DNA of 64,000 nucleotides from Rhynchopus sp. YZ270_cl-10 (lineage: Eukaryota > Euglenozoa > Diplonemea > Diplonemida > Diplonemidae). Under the pieces are notes generated by a model. The model did no database searches. It was not told the DNA's origin and saw only the letters and a program-made list of their open reading frames with translations. Positions 29,657-40,074 of the stretch are shown here, in pieces. Numbering within the stretch: the stretch's first letter is position 1; every line of letters starts with the position of its first letter. The translations under genes were made by a program, and so were the position numbers. The DNA is taken from assembly GCA_964035575.1 (NCBI GenBank), contig OZ037868.1, positions 372,001-436,000 of the forward strand. The letters are read 5' to 3'.

Positions 29657-30409
29657 CAGGGTTTTATCCAGGGGGGGTACAGGGGGTACATTGTACCCCC
29701 TGAGGATTTTTCCAGATTTTTTTTTGAAAAATGTACCCCCTGTCAGGGGGTACATTTTGTCTTTTGGGTACAGAGGAGGGAGGTCCTATATCACATGTGA
29801 CCCCACCGTGGAGAGCAATTGGCTCGCTCGGTCAAAAGAAGCCAAAAAAAAAAAAAAAAGTTGGGGTTTAAAAAAAAGACACTGTCCCCATGCTACCCCC
29901 TCCACGACAACAAACATGATGTCTAGTTGCTCAAAGTTTTTTGCGACTGGTACTCTAAGCAGACAATTGGTGTAACAGGTTTACCCGACAAAGTTACACC
30001 AAGGCTGTGGTCAGACGGTCTAAGAACAAAGTGAACGTGCAGATACCTCAGCTCTTGTGTCTTATCAGCCAGGACTGCGAAAACAGCGATAACAAGTTGC
30101 AGCGATAATGATTTCTCTTCCGTACTGAAGTTTGCGTGTGAGAAACACTCCCGTACGTAGCCGTGGCAGTTGAAGTTATGCCAATGGTAGGATCGATAAG
30201 TTCATGAGACGGGCAAATCGGAGAACCAACTTCGGGACGGCTCATACGAAGCCGTGCGAGAACAATTTGAGAAGATCAGCGTAGTTTTTTCCTCGCAGGG
30301 GGAAAAAATTTTCTTCATTACATCAAGCACTAGTAAAAATTTCATTTTTTTTTGGGGGGGAAATGTACCCCCTGAGGCCCAAAAACCCAGAATCCTGGAT
30401 AAAACCCTG
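29657..30409. mobile_element. Inverted-repeat element with CAGGG ends
   Basis: Ends CAGGGTTTTATCCAGG and CCTGGATAAAACCCTG are perfect 16-bp inverted repeats. ATAAC abuts both ends. A 5-bp match is shorter than the 8 bp expected of hAT, so the superfamily is not settled. Near both ends it carries GTACCCCCTGAGG sub-repeats. Inside it has a segment (TGACCCCACCGTGGAGAGCA) that is the reverse of one in the hAT MITE at 27356-27408. No transposase. Confidence 0.7.
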
Positions 30410-31296
30410 ATAACACAAAAAAAAAAAAGGTGATTTTTCTTTTTGCTGTCTCCAACCAATTACCCCAAGTTTTGTACTTGGACAAAATTTTTTGCTTTTT
30501 TCTTGGGTTGAAATTGTACGAAGAAGCGCTAAGAAGACACCTTACTCAAAATAACACTGCTTTTGTTTTTTTTTTTTTTTTTTGTCACATTTTTTTTCCC
30601 TGCTGCGCTGAGCACAACACAAGAGAGGAATGGAAGGGGAGGAAAAAAAAAAACGAGCGTTAACGGAGCCAGACCAATATACACCAAAATCTGCACAGTA
30701 CCGGACACAAAAAACATAAAAAAACAAAAACTTCACAGATGAATATGCCACTCGTCCACACACTTCATTCCACCCAACTTTGGACCCCACCCTTGACAAA
30801 CTGGCAGGAACCACACACCTGAACGGATTTTTATGGTATTCTCTTACTGGTCCTCAGCTAGGGAAAGGTTTTGTACACGAACACTTTTTTTTCCCCCCTC
30901 CTTTTTTTTTTTTTTTTTTGTGCAGGTAGCTCCTCGCAGATGCTTAGCATATAGAGAGCATAAGAAGCACCACCTCCTATCCCCCCTGAGTAATGGTCTG
31001 AACACCCGCTCGAAGAAAAAAAAAAGAGAGAATTTTTTTTTTGGGAAAAAGATGACAAGCCTCAGGGTGCTTAGTTCTCATCAAAAAAAGAAAAAAGAAA
31101 AAAGAAAAAAAAAACAGTCGAAGTATGTTATGTGAGAGCAGGGGGTTTGCTTTCAGTGGTACTTGTTGGGGAGGAAGTACAGAGAAACGAAACGGATCCA
31201 AAAAAAAAAGAAAAAAAAGACAACTGCAAAACGTTTTTTTTTTCTCGGCATACTATGTACCCGATAAATATGGGAAGAACAGCAAGACCTCCCCTT

Positions 31297-33467
31297 TCAA
31301 CATGAGGATGCTTTCCTCGAGAGACTGTTCGAGGCAGGTTTGTTCCACTTGTAGGCGTCGATCTTGCCGCCAACGTCGCGGCGTCTGCAATCACGGCTTC
31401 TCACGCAGAGGTTCCCCAGCCATCCATCCATACCCTGCAGCATGATCTTTGTGCGTGATCCCTGTCAAAAAAATTTTTTTTTTATTTTAAAAATTTCACA
31501 AAAATCGCAATACCTGAAGCTGCTTCAGTGTTATCTTCGGTTGCGAGCAGAGTTGCGACTGACGGTCGACTCCGATAGGCACCTCTCTCCTGTGGAGCTT
31601 CATTTCAATGAGTTGGTGGAAGTCTACTGTGGATGAGTGTGACTCCTTTTCGCGGTACGTGTCTATGGTGGTGACAAAGGTTGGGTCTGCGGGGTGTTTG
31701 TGGTGCACTATTTCGCGCAGAGTCGCTAAGTAGTGAGGAGGCGCAAGCCCACTACGCAGCGCCGAATGGCAGAGCTGACGCACTGCGGTAAGGGTGTACC
31801 CTCCACAGAGGTCTCCTCTGATACTCGCTTCATAGATGCTTTCATATATGCCTGCAGGCACCACCGTACCACTCTGCGGCAACAAACACGCAAGCAACCC
31901 CAACTCCGAAACATCCAACGTCTCAATCGCCACCCGACTGCAGTACTTCTCAAATAACGTATTCAAATGGCCCGGTGGGGTAGTATTCATCAGACAGTGC
32001 ATCATCGACACACAACCACTCCCTCCATACTCCATCAGCTCGTCCAAGCTTTCTTCTATTACCCCAGCAAGATCGAGGCTGGCTTGACGGATGGTTGCGA
32101 TCTCAACCCTCTCGTTTGCGAGCAGGTTTTTGCTGATAACGTAGAGCGAGCTAACAGAGGACTGAACAGCAACAAAGTGTTCATGGCTGGGCTCTGGTTG
32201 CGGTGCGTTGCATAGCTCAGACACGCGTTGGCACACCTCCTCCACAAAGAGGCAGCACTGTGACAGCTCGCTCTGCGAAGGTGTTGTAAACATGACGGAC
32301 GACACCCCCAACAGCAGCTTCGACACCTGAGGCAGCGAAAGGTCCCCGAGAGGGCGGCCCTGCACCAGGCACATTAGGCTCCCCATCAGACGTGCCGCGT
32401 TCTGCGACTCTTGTTCGTCGCTGATGTTGTTGCTGAAGACGCCGACGGACCATGCCAGCATGCATGCCTGGGGTGGGTTGTATGAGGTATAAGAAGTGAA
32501 GGTCTAGGAAATTAAAAGAAAAGAAAAAATTGTAACCGAGTAACGGAGTCTCGATCAGCGATGTTGCAGAGAATAGGAGTGACTAAAGACAAAAAAAAAA
32601 TATGTGGAGTGGCTGTGGGGTGTGCAGTACCTTCTCCGTCACCTCATGGTCTGTAAGCGTCTCCCAGTCGCTCATAACGTGGATCGCTGCGAGCAGCACT
32701 GCGTTCGTCTCAACGGGGTGCTGTGTGAGGTGGTGTCAAAAATCATTCTCCGGGCTCCAAACTCTTTCAGCACAGTACCACCGCTAAGGAAACAGCCGGT
32801 CATATTATTGAGACTTTGACGAAGAAATATAGGTACGGATACGGATCATAGGTTTTGGTTGATCACTAAAAATAATATTTTGGGCCCAAAAAAAAACTGC
32901 ACTGCTTCACAAAAAACATTTTTTCCATACCGACAATAATGCCAGCGAACGCAGCAAACACAACGCTGCATCTGGTGTCAACGACTGCAGCTTCTCTGCT
33001 GATGAAAGGTACTGCGCTATTGCCACCAGGAGCGGGGCGGAGGAGTACGAGCACGTGGAGTAGGCCTGCGCGACTGCGGCGACATCGTTAGGGGTCAGCC
33101 GCGCACCTTCCTTCGCGCAGTTGAATGCGGCAGCCAGATGCTTTGCAGCCTCTGCAAAAGCCTTAGGCGTGTACACTTCTGCCTCCGCCAGCGCACTCAC
33201 AATGCACACCAGCGTTTGTGGAGACGAATACGTGGCACCACTTTTCAGACACCCCGCCAAATGCTCCGCAAGCCTCGCCACAGTGACCGCATACGCCTTG
33301 TGGTCGTCCATCCTCGAGATGACGTGGAGCACCCCAGCCACAGTATCCACCCCAAGACTCTCCACCTCACCCCTCCCCCACTCCTGTATGTCCTTCACAC
33401 AGCATTCGGTCAGTCCCCTCCTAAAGCTTTTCCGACCTACCCTACTTATTTGCAAGCATCGTTGCAT
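31297..33467 (-). CDS. Four-exon helical-repeat protein, probably mitochondrial RNA-associated, about 581 aa
   Basis: Exons: 33467-32931, 32720-32631, 32467-31514 and 31461-31297. All junctions are phase 0 with donors GTATGG, GTACTG and GTATTG and acceptors CACAG, CCCAG and GACAG. Exon 2 encodes HPVETNAVLLAAIHVMSDWE; exon 4 ends NSLSRKASSC. The N-terminus MQRCLQISRVGRKSFRRGL is basic and acid-free, like a mitochondrial presequence. The body is a run of amphipathic helix pairs of about 35-40 residues (for example SLGVDTVAGVLHVISRMDDH, SPQTLVCIVSALAEAEVYTP, TPNDVAAVAQAYSTCSYSSA). This is the style of FAST-kinase/RAP and octotricopeptide-type mitochondrial RNA proteins. No RAP or kinase motif is seen at the C-terminus, so the exact family is open. 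Confidence 0.7.
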
Positions 33468-34980
33468 GTATTTTCTCTTTGAGAAAGAAAAGAAAAGATG
33501 GGGGAAGAGGGGGAAGGGGAAGGGGAAGGGGAAAAGGGAGGGAAAGAGATTTTTTTTTTTCGTGTAGTGTATCGAAGAGAAAAAGGGTTGTGTTGTGTAA
33601 CCCAGTTATTGCTGTAGGGGGGGGTGAAGATTTCAGACCGAAGGGTGGAAATACAGTAGAACAAAAAACTTGGCGGAACCAAATAATATTGGCGGATTTA
33701 TGGGGGTTTTCTTGCACTTCACGACTTTTTTGGTCACCAATATTACTTTGTCCTACTGTGTTTGTATTTTGTGTATAGGGGGTTACATAGGGAGGGGAAA
33801 ATTGTCTATTTTTTTCTTCTTGTAAGAGGAGGGTTGGCGTAAGTGGGGGAGGGGAGGAGGGGGGAAATGACATAAAGCAAGAAAAGATCGATTGGGGAGA
33901 GATGAAGAAGGGGTGGGGGAAAGCCTGGCTCAAGTCTGCAGGGCCCTGATTGCAAAATAAGGGAAAAAGATATTTTTTTTTTTTTGTTTGAAAAAGACGA
34001 TTCTCAGTTTCGAAAAAAAATGGGGCTTTTTTGTATTTGCGCTTGAATAAGATCGATGAACCTTTGTGCAGGGTGTTAGCTAAATTTTGTTTGATTATAG
34101 ACTTACTATCCCTAGATAGCAGCCACGGTTTTTCTTGACAGGATCCTTAAAAGAGAGCAAATAGAAGGAGCGCGATTTGCAGTCGGAGGTGTCAGAAGGC
34201 AGGCTCTCAGCTAAATTTGGAACTTTCCTGGAAAAGTGTCACTTGTCGTTCCCTCACCCCCCCTTCTTGTAGTTGTTTGATGCGTTGCCGCTTCCACACA
34301 CTATTTCATCTTGGGTGGTGGTGTTGCGGCACGACACTTTCCGCTCACAAAGTAGTGTGCGTAAAATTTTTTTTTGTCTTACGGAAGCAAAGCGGCGTCT
34401 GTCTAAGCTTCGTAGCTGAGCTGCTGGTGGGTGGTGGTCAGCATGTAATCATCTAGTATAAGCGGAATGCTACCCTTCGTATCAGTAACCTCAGTAGGAG
34501 AAACGGCAGCCATGGAACTCAATGTTGCTGGTAAAAATGTTTTTCGAAGAAAAAAAAAAAAGACCAAAATCTAAGGACGGAAGGATGCTTCCTTCCGCAA
34601 AATATTTCCCGCGTAGGCTGGGTAATTAGCTAACAGCCTGACCTCGGATCAGAAGAAGAAAAAGAGAGGGGGAAAAAGAGGTGGAGCTTTCCTTTTGCCT
34701 GGAAAGGCTTCAGGATCGCTGGTGTCCGACGGAAGAACGACACCAGCTTTTTTGGTTTTTTTTTTTTTTTGTTTTTGAATTTTCGCTTCTTTTTTTGCTG
34801 TTTTTTTGAAAACTTGGTTGTATTAGTGTAGCCACCCTAGAGTGTGCTCCACTACGCTTTTTTTTTTGCTTTGAATTTTTCTATTGAAAAATTTGATAAT
34901 AGTGCAGACACGGGGAACAAAGACAAGAGTGAAAGCAACTACTTGCAAAGACACAATAAACCAGGGGTTTCGGGGGTGTC
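33468..34980. other. Gene-free stretch with L- and GAAAACTTGG-type repeats
   Basis: No gene supported. It holds L-family copy 2 (34101-34198), a GAAAACTTGG-led repeat (34808-34856), and small hairpins such as GGAAAAGTGTC/GACACTTTCC (34227-34348), GGACGGAAG/CTTCCTTCC near 34577-34598, and GGTGTC...GACACC near 34720-34742. The remainder is A/T-rich. Confidence 0.5.
34101..34198 (+). repeat. L-family dispersed repeat, copy 2
   Basis: Matches 22751-22853 (CTAGATAGCAGCCACG, GAGAGCAAATAGAAGG, TTTGCAGTCGGAGGTGTCAG) in the same orientation with scattered differences. Noncoding. Confidence 0.75.
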
Positions 34981-34988
34981 GAGTTCCC

Positions 34989-35478
34989 CATAGATGGTAG
35001 TCGGCCCGAGTCGGGCCGAGTTTTTGGAAAATCTGGGAGTCGGGCCGACTCGGGCCGACTTTTTTTTATTTTTTTTTTTTTTTCAAAAGTCGGGCCGACT
35101 CGGGCCGAGTCGAAAAAAAAATTTAAAAAAAAAAAAAAGTCGGCCCGAGTCGAAAAAAAAAACTCGGCCCGAGTCGGCCCGAGTCAGCCCGAGTCGGGCC
35201 GAGTCGGCCCGACTCGGGTCCCGTCGGCCCCCCCACAGTAAAATCTTTTCCAAAAAAAAAAAAACCAAAAAAAAACAAAACAAAAAAAAAAACCCCCCAA
35301 AAAAAAAAACCAAAAAAAATTCGACTCGGCCCGACTCGGGCCGACTTTTTTTTGAGTCGGGCCGAGTTTTTTCGACTCGGCCCGACTCGGGCCGACCCTG
35401 AAAAAAAAATTTTTGAAAAAAAAAATAACGAAAAGTGGTCGGCCCGAGTCGGCCCGACTCGGCCCGACTACCATCTAT
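34989..35478. mobile_element. Palindromic word-array element (GTCGGCCCGA/TCGGGCCGAC)
   Basis: The ends CATAGATGGTAGTCGG and CCGACTACCATCTATG are inverted repeats. AGTTCCC flanks both sides; if the terminal G is counted with the target, the duplication is the 8-bp GAGTTCCC (34981-34988 and 35479-35486). The interior consists of dozens of GTCGGCCCGA, TCGGGCCGAG and CGAGTCGGCC words separated by A or T runs, so nearly all of the 490 bp is self-complementary on many scales. No coding capacity. The 7-8-bp duplication suggests a hAT-related mobiliser. Confidence 0.8.
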
Positions 35479-35925
35479 GAGTTCCCTAGGGGTTTTTTTT
35501 TCGACACCCGGCCTTTTTTTTCGGATTTTTTTTTTTGGAGTTCGACAAATCCTGTTTGCCATTTTACAGGTGCAAACTTTATCCTCATCCGAAAACAAAG
35601 CATTACTTCGAGAAGCGTTGTGCTGAAACATTGCAAAAGACTCATCAGTGAAAAACAAAAACGATGGGATTTGAAAAGAATGTGCAATGTGCACATTAAA
35701 AAAAGGAGGGTCCTAACCCTTTTTTTTCCGTTTGGACAAAATAAACTGAATTTGGTCACCCCAAGAATGATAATTCATTCTGTCACACAATTGGGAGTAA
35801 TCACTCTGGCAGGCAACGCTTCAAATGGGGAAAAGTGGGGAACAAAGAAAAGCAAGAAAACCTACGTGGGGTGTGTGGGGGGTCTTCAACTGCATCGGCA
35901 GTTGAGTGCTGTGTGTTCGTTTTTT

Positions 35926-36104
35926 GAAATCTTGGTTGTATTAGTGTAGCCACCCTAGAGCAGTGCTGTACGAATACGTATTCTGGACCGTATTCTTACG
36001 TATTCTGGGGCGTATTCCGTAAGAATACGCTCCAGAATACGTATTCTTACGTATCCGTAAGCGTATTCTTACGGCACTGCCCTAGAGTGTGCTCCACTAT
36101 AATG
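35926..36104 (+). repeat. GAAAACTTGG-type repeat split by a MITE
   Basis: GAAATCTTGGTTGTATTAGT then GTAGCCACCCTAGAG (to 35960) resumes after the insertion as CCCTAGAGTGTGCTCCACTA (36080 on). Without the insert it matches 34808-34856 almost base for base. Confidence 0.85.
35961..36079. mobile_element. 119-bp hAT-type MITE with exact 8-bp target duplication
   Basis: Ends CAGTGCTGTACGAATACG and CGTATTCTTACGGCACTG are 18-bp inverted repeats with two mismatches. CCCTAGAG flanks both ends (35953-35960 and 36080-36087). The intact host repeat elsewhere has it only once, so insertion is proven by comparison. The interior is iterations of CGTATTC and GAATACG, making the whole element a chain of palindromic words. 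The 8-bp duplication plus CAGTG ends point to hAT. Confidence 0.92.
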
Positions 36105-36216
36105 TTTTTTCCCCCCCGTCAGCCCTTCCCTCGAGTACATAATACCCAGTACCCCCCCACACACACACACACCCTTTTTGTTCTTTTCGCTGCTCATTCA
36201 AATCGGAAAAAAGAAA

Positions 36217-36285
36217 ATTTATAAGATCCTAAGCCTCTCGTACTTAGTCACCTTAAAAAATGATGGTTATTGATGCAGGCACATA
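36217..36285 (+). repeat. CTCTCGT hairpin-family copy with conserved 3' extension
   Basis: AATTTATAAGATCCTAAGCC then TCTCGTACTTAGTCACCTTA, followed by GGTTATTGATGCAGGCACAT. The extension is shared with 28247-28325 (GGTTGTTGATGCAGGCACAT), so the repeat unit is longer than the hairpin. The loop differs by G to A. Confidence 0.7.
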
Positions 36286-37211
36286 GACTCTGCCATGTGC
36301 TTAGCTACCTTGATTGAAAAAGTGGATAACAAAGTGCCGATGCACTTCTGGCAAAAAGGAATGGGGACAGAAAGAAAGAGGGAGAGAGAGAGGGGGGCAG
36401 TGGATATTGCACCGGTTGGCAATTATGTCTCAGATATAATCTTACAGCTCTTCTGCACCCCCTGTGGGTGCAGTAGGATTTATCTAACAGCTCGGCCGAT
36501 TTTTTTTTTTTTTGAGAAATAAAAAAAACAAAAAATAGAAAGCAAATAAAAAGCAAAAGAGCGAGAGGAGGGGGGAAAAAAACATAAAAATCGGGCCGAG
36601 ATGTGAGAAGTGCCAGCGCAACGAACGCTGACACCGAAAGCTTCGTGGGCTATGAAACCCCCGCGTGTGTTCCCCTAATCCCCGCTATATTCCCCACCCC
36701 CTCCAAAAACCCCTCCCCTTAGAATTCATCAAAAAAAAAAGTGAAGTTGATAGTCTCTGGGACCACAGGCACTGAAAAACTATACAAAAAAAAAATGTTG
36801 AAACAAAGGGAAAAACGCTTCTGCTCCCCCGCTAGATAGGTGGTAAGGACAATTGCTGTGTGGGAAAAGATGCCATTTTTTTTTTTTTTTGTTGCTGTAT
36901 TGTTCATCATAACACCTTTATAAAACTATGTCATATCACTCTTCATCCCACAACCCCACCGATCCATGAAAATGACACATATCAAGCCTCCCCCTCTCTC
37001 TCTCTCTCTCTCTCATCGCGATGCCACATCAAATACACAAAAGCTAAAACAAAGTTTACATAACAGCCCCCTCATGAATTGGTACAATGACCGGCTGTAC
37101 AGAGTAGACCCCCAACCATTCCTACAATCCATTTCGTGGTTTACATCTGAAACAAAAAAAAAACTTTATAATAGCCCACGCCCCTCTCCACCCCAAAGAG
37201 ATACACCACGC

Positions 37212-38312
37212 TCATACCTGTCCCCTTATATCAGGCAACCCCTGCGATGGCACCGTCCTTTGCGTTCTCGCAAACCCTCTTTGTGGCTCCGGAGGCAGCG
37301 TGGGTTTGAGAACGAGCGGGAAGTCTGGACCCATCCCGACTGTTCCCCAGAAACAGGTGGACGCAGCGACACTTGGAGAACGGGGGCCACCCCCGCGAGC
37401 CATGGGACCAACCCTCCCACCTCTGTTTGAGGGGGTAATGTGGGTACCTGCTAGCGCCTCTGCGGTGCAACGAAGGCGGAGGTCCTTTGCTTTCACTCCA
37501 CGGGTGGTGAGGAAGAACGAACGGACGTCCAGATAGTCGAGACATTGTGTCGCGATACGGACAGATTCACTTCTTTGCCCCATCCCTCTGAGCATCTGCG
37601 CCTGCAGCAAACACAATGAAGCAGCTTCGCGGAGATGCGACAACACTTCAGCCTCCCTTACAACCTCTCCTTGCATCAACAGCTCTGCTGCGACAGAATG
37701 AAACTCCGCGACCAACTCCCTCCCAGCACCTCCACTTAATGCATGCATTATCCTGCCACCCACCATCTCTAGGATACGCAGGCCGTCCTTCCCTTTCATT
37801 GCTTCTATTAACAACGCGAGCTGCATCTGTTGGTTATGCGGCGAAGATGACACGAAAATCCCATCCACGGTGCCCGAATCAAGCAGGCTACCTACTACAT
37901 CCATCCCTTCCTCCCGAGAGATCGGTTGAGACGCATGGCGGGTCCGCCCTGAGGCAGGCCGGTCAAATAAACCACGAAGTTCCGATATCTCCCCTTCATG
38001 CCCTCTGGTATGCAGATATGACTTTCGTCGGCCCTGGCGGTTAGCGTTTTTGAGTCGACAATAAACCGCGTCCATCCCGCTCGCAAGCTCCTGCATGCGA
38101 GAGATACTCTGTTCACTCTCACGCAGCTTCCCCATATCGATTTCATGCAGATGCTGGTCCAACCGCCCCTCCGGGCTCGTAACAGAAGGCCCCTCCATCC
38201 ACGATGCAACCGAAACCTCAGAGCTATCTAAATTCCCACAACTCACCTGGGAATGACGGCAGACACTACTCCCACCGATACTGCCATTCGGGCGGACAAA
38301 GGGAAGCTCCAT
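37212..38312 (-). CDS. Hypothetical protein, about 366 aa, possible 3' intron
   Basis: Chosen start is ATG at 38312 (MELPFVRPNGSIGGSSVCRH); upstream in-frame sequence is homopolymeric and leader-like. The frame has clear coding bias. Residues 1-70 are Ser-rich with acidic and helical stretches. Residues 150-290 are rich in predicted helices (QMQLALLIEAMKGKDGLRIL, ELVAEFHSVAAELLMQGEVV, HLREAASLCLLQAQMLRGMG) that look like a TPR-type or other alpha-helical repeat. The C-terminal 70 residues are Gly/Pro/Arg-rich. The frame ends at GTATGA, the same hexamer as other donors here. With acceptor TTTCAG at 37147 the protein would end one Met later (exon 37146-37141), so both endings give nearly the same product. 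I recognise no family. Confidence 0.75.
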   Translation of the reverse strand: MELPFVRPNGSIGGSSVCRHSQVSCGNLDSSEVSVASWMEGPSVTSPEGRLDQHLHEIDMGKLRESEQSISRMQELASGMDAVYCRLKNANRQGRRKSYLHTRGHEGEISELRGLFDRPASGRTRHASQPISREEGMDVVGSLLDSGTVDGIFVSSSPHNQQMQLALLIEAMKGKDGLRILEMVGGRIMHALSGGAGRELVAEFHSVAAELLMQGEVVREAEVLSHLREAASLCLLQAQMLRGMGQRSESVRIATQCLDYLDVRSFFLTTRGVKAKDLRLRCTAEALAGTHITPSNRGGRVGPMARGGGPRSPSVAASTCFWGTVGMGPDFPLVLKPTLPPEPQRGFARTQRTVPSQGLPDIRGQV

Positions 38313-38860
38313 TAGGTAGAAGAGTGAAGGCGGAGGTAACAGAAGGTTTAGGGGGGAAGAGACCCGAAGTGTTTCTAAAAAAAAAAGAGAAAAAGGAAAA
38401 AGAAAAAAGAAAAAAGGAAAAGGAAAGGGGTGTGCCGTGTGTGTCGCTGTCGCCCCACACCCCCACCCACCCACACTCAGTCGGGTCAGGAGGTTGGGGC
38501 GTTCTCTGTGTTTTTTTTTGGGGGGTGGGGATGGGGAAGGGAGGAGAATAGACGATTGGAGAAGCGAAATAAAGTGGGTATGATTTTTTACCCTCTTTTT
38601 CCGGTGTTTTTGCCGTTTAACAAAACATGAGTCAAAATCAGGTGGGGTGGGGTAAGGTTCGTAGACTATTTATTTGTAGGTTTTCTCAAAGAAAAGTGTA
38701 AATAAGTACGAAGGGTGTGTGGGGGGGGATGAGGGAGGGGAAGGCTGTTGAATAGACAAGGAAAAACATTGACGTCTTGTGGAGAATGTGAATGTGAAAA
38801 CACATGCATGACGTGCCGTCCCAAGGTTTGAAATGATGGACTGTCTCTTCTTGTAGTTGC

Positions 38861-38940
38861 ATATGGGTGAATTTTTTTTGCCCCCCCCCCGTTTCAAATC
38901 ACGAAACATTTTTCCGCGGCAAAGACAATTTTCAGCTCAG
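38861..38940 (+). repeat. Q-family repeat, copy 1
   Basis: CATATGGGTGAATTTTTTTT then a C run, GTTTCAAATCACGAAACATT and TTTCCGCGGCAAAGACAATT. The reverse complement of the same block is at 45105-45183. GTTTC...GAAAC and CCGCGG make it partly self-complementary. Confidence 0.8.
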
Positions 38941-39659
38941 AGATTTTTTTGTGGGGGGGTGGGGGGGGGTTCGACCCCCCTTGGGGGGTTTTTCAGACGT
39001 GTCAGGGGGGGTGGAGAAAAAAAAAATCCGGGGGCCGAAAAATTTCCAGGGGGGGTGGCCCGGCATGCACCCACACTCGCCATGGGGCCATATTCAGCCT
39101 CGTGCCTCGTGAACAAAGTGCAGCCAGAACGCGACTCAATTAGTCAAGCGCCGAAGGAAAAGGAAGCATGCAGCATGGCGAAAGACAAAAAGTAGCGTAC
39201 CGTGCGCCTGCGGCGCAAGCTTGCAACCCACCCTTCCTTCTTCCCGTGACATAGTTTGGCGGTAAAAATGTGTAATTTTAAGCGCAAATTTTTGAAATGT
39301 TGCGTACCGTGGCTTCGCCAGGAACCTATGGGTGCCATGACCGCCGTTTCTTTTGTAAATGTACTGAGGTTACTGATAATTCGTGTGCTCCGTCTGCCTG
39401 GTGTAAATATCAGGGAAGTGCCGAACTCCGCAGTTGGACAACCACGGAATTCTCACATTCCGCCGGAGGCCCCCAACTTGAGCTAAGGTGGGGACCCGGG
39501 CGCGCGAAGCGCGCCCGGGCTCGGCTGACAAATTTTCGACCCCCCTTGAGGCCTGAAAAACCGGATTGAAAAATAAACTCTGTTTCAGCTGAAAAAAAAA
39601 AAAAAATTTTTTTTTTCCCCCTGACACACGGTGGAGTCTACCCGGGGGGGAGTTACTCT

Positions 39660-39750
39660 TTTGGGGTGTCGGATTAGGGGGACTCCATAGTCCCCCTAGG
39701 GGGACTATGTAGTCCACCTAGGGGGACTATAGTCCCCCTAGGTGGACTCT
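39660..39750. repeat. GGGGGACTAtAGTCCCCC palindrome cluster
   Basis: Four or more overlapping palindromes built from TAGGGGGACTA and TAGTCCCCCTA within 90 bases, plus GTCCACCTAGG/CCTAGGTGGAC. The upstream CACGGTGGAGTC (39622) is the same motif that starts the word elements at 42127 and 57461. Element ends could not be set. Confidence 0.65.
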
Positions 39751-40074
39751 TTTGGTGGGTTCTTGTGGGTTGTGGGGGCTGGTGCTGGCAGGTATGTACA
39801 CACCAGGGGGGTGGTGAGGGTCCCAGATGGGGCCCAGGGAGGTAAAAGGTCATGTTGTGCATATCATTGCACAGTTTATACAGTGCAAACTGTTGTTTGC
39901 TATTAGATGCGATACAATGACAGAGTCTTGTTGCTTATTTCCTTTCAGTCCTCAGTTCACTATGTATTTTATTATTTTTGCTACCTATTTGCCGCGTATT
40001 ACGTACGTACCTAAGATGTATGTCTCTAGCATTTCATGAACTATGAAAATACCTGGTTTAGTTTGTTAAACACA

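Larger units (their letters stand above)
27558..31296. other. Gene-free stretch dense in short dispersed repeats
   Basis: No gene supported over about 3.7 kb. Contents: a GAAAACTTGG-led repeat at 27976-28057, a CTCTCGT hairpin copy at 28247-28281 extended by TTGATGCAGGCACAT, a K-family repeat at 28801-28905, GAAAACTTGG-type repeats at 29005-29062 and 29093-29140, a hairpin copy at 29461-29500, an inverted-repeat element at 29657-30409, and a diverged hairpin copy at 31049-31082. The rest is A/T homopolymer. Confidence 0.55.
35487..37140. other. Gene-free stretch (outside the repeats listed)
   Basis: Apart from the split repeat and MITE at 35926-36104 and the hairpin copy at 36217-36285, no gene is supported. 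A CT dinucleotide run lies at about 36993-37013. A segment at 37085-37155 (GACCCCCAACCATTCCTACA..., CGTGGTTTACATCTGA) resembles 27990-28057. Confidence 0.45.
38313..40074. other. Gene-free stretch with GC-rich palindromic repeats
   Basis: No gene supported. Contains a Q-family segment (38861-38940), the dispersed GCGCCTGCGGCGC module at 39186-39225 followed by a second TGCGTACCGTGGCTTCGCC copy near 39299, and nested palindromes of GGGGGACTATAGTCCCCC type at 39675-39745. A partial copy of a TACGTA-rich repeat lies near 39965-40022. Confidence 0.5.

Noticed and set aside
32839-33567. Plus-strand frames opposite the helical-repeat gene
   Set aside because: Antisense shadows of a GC-biased coding exon.
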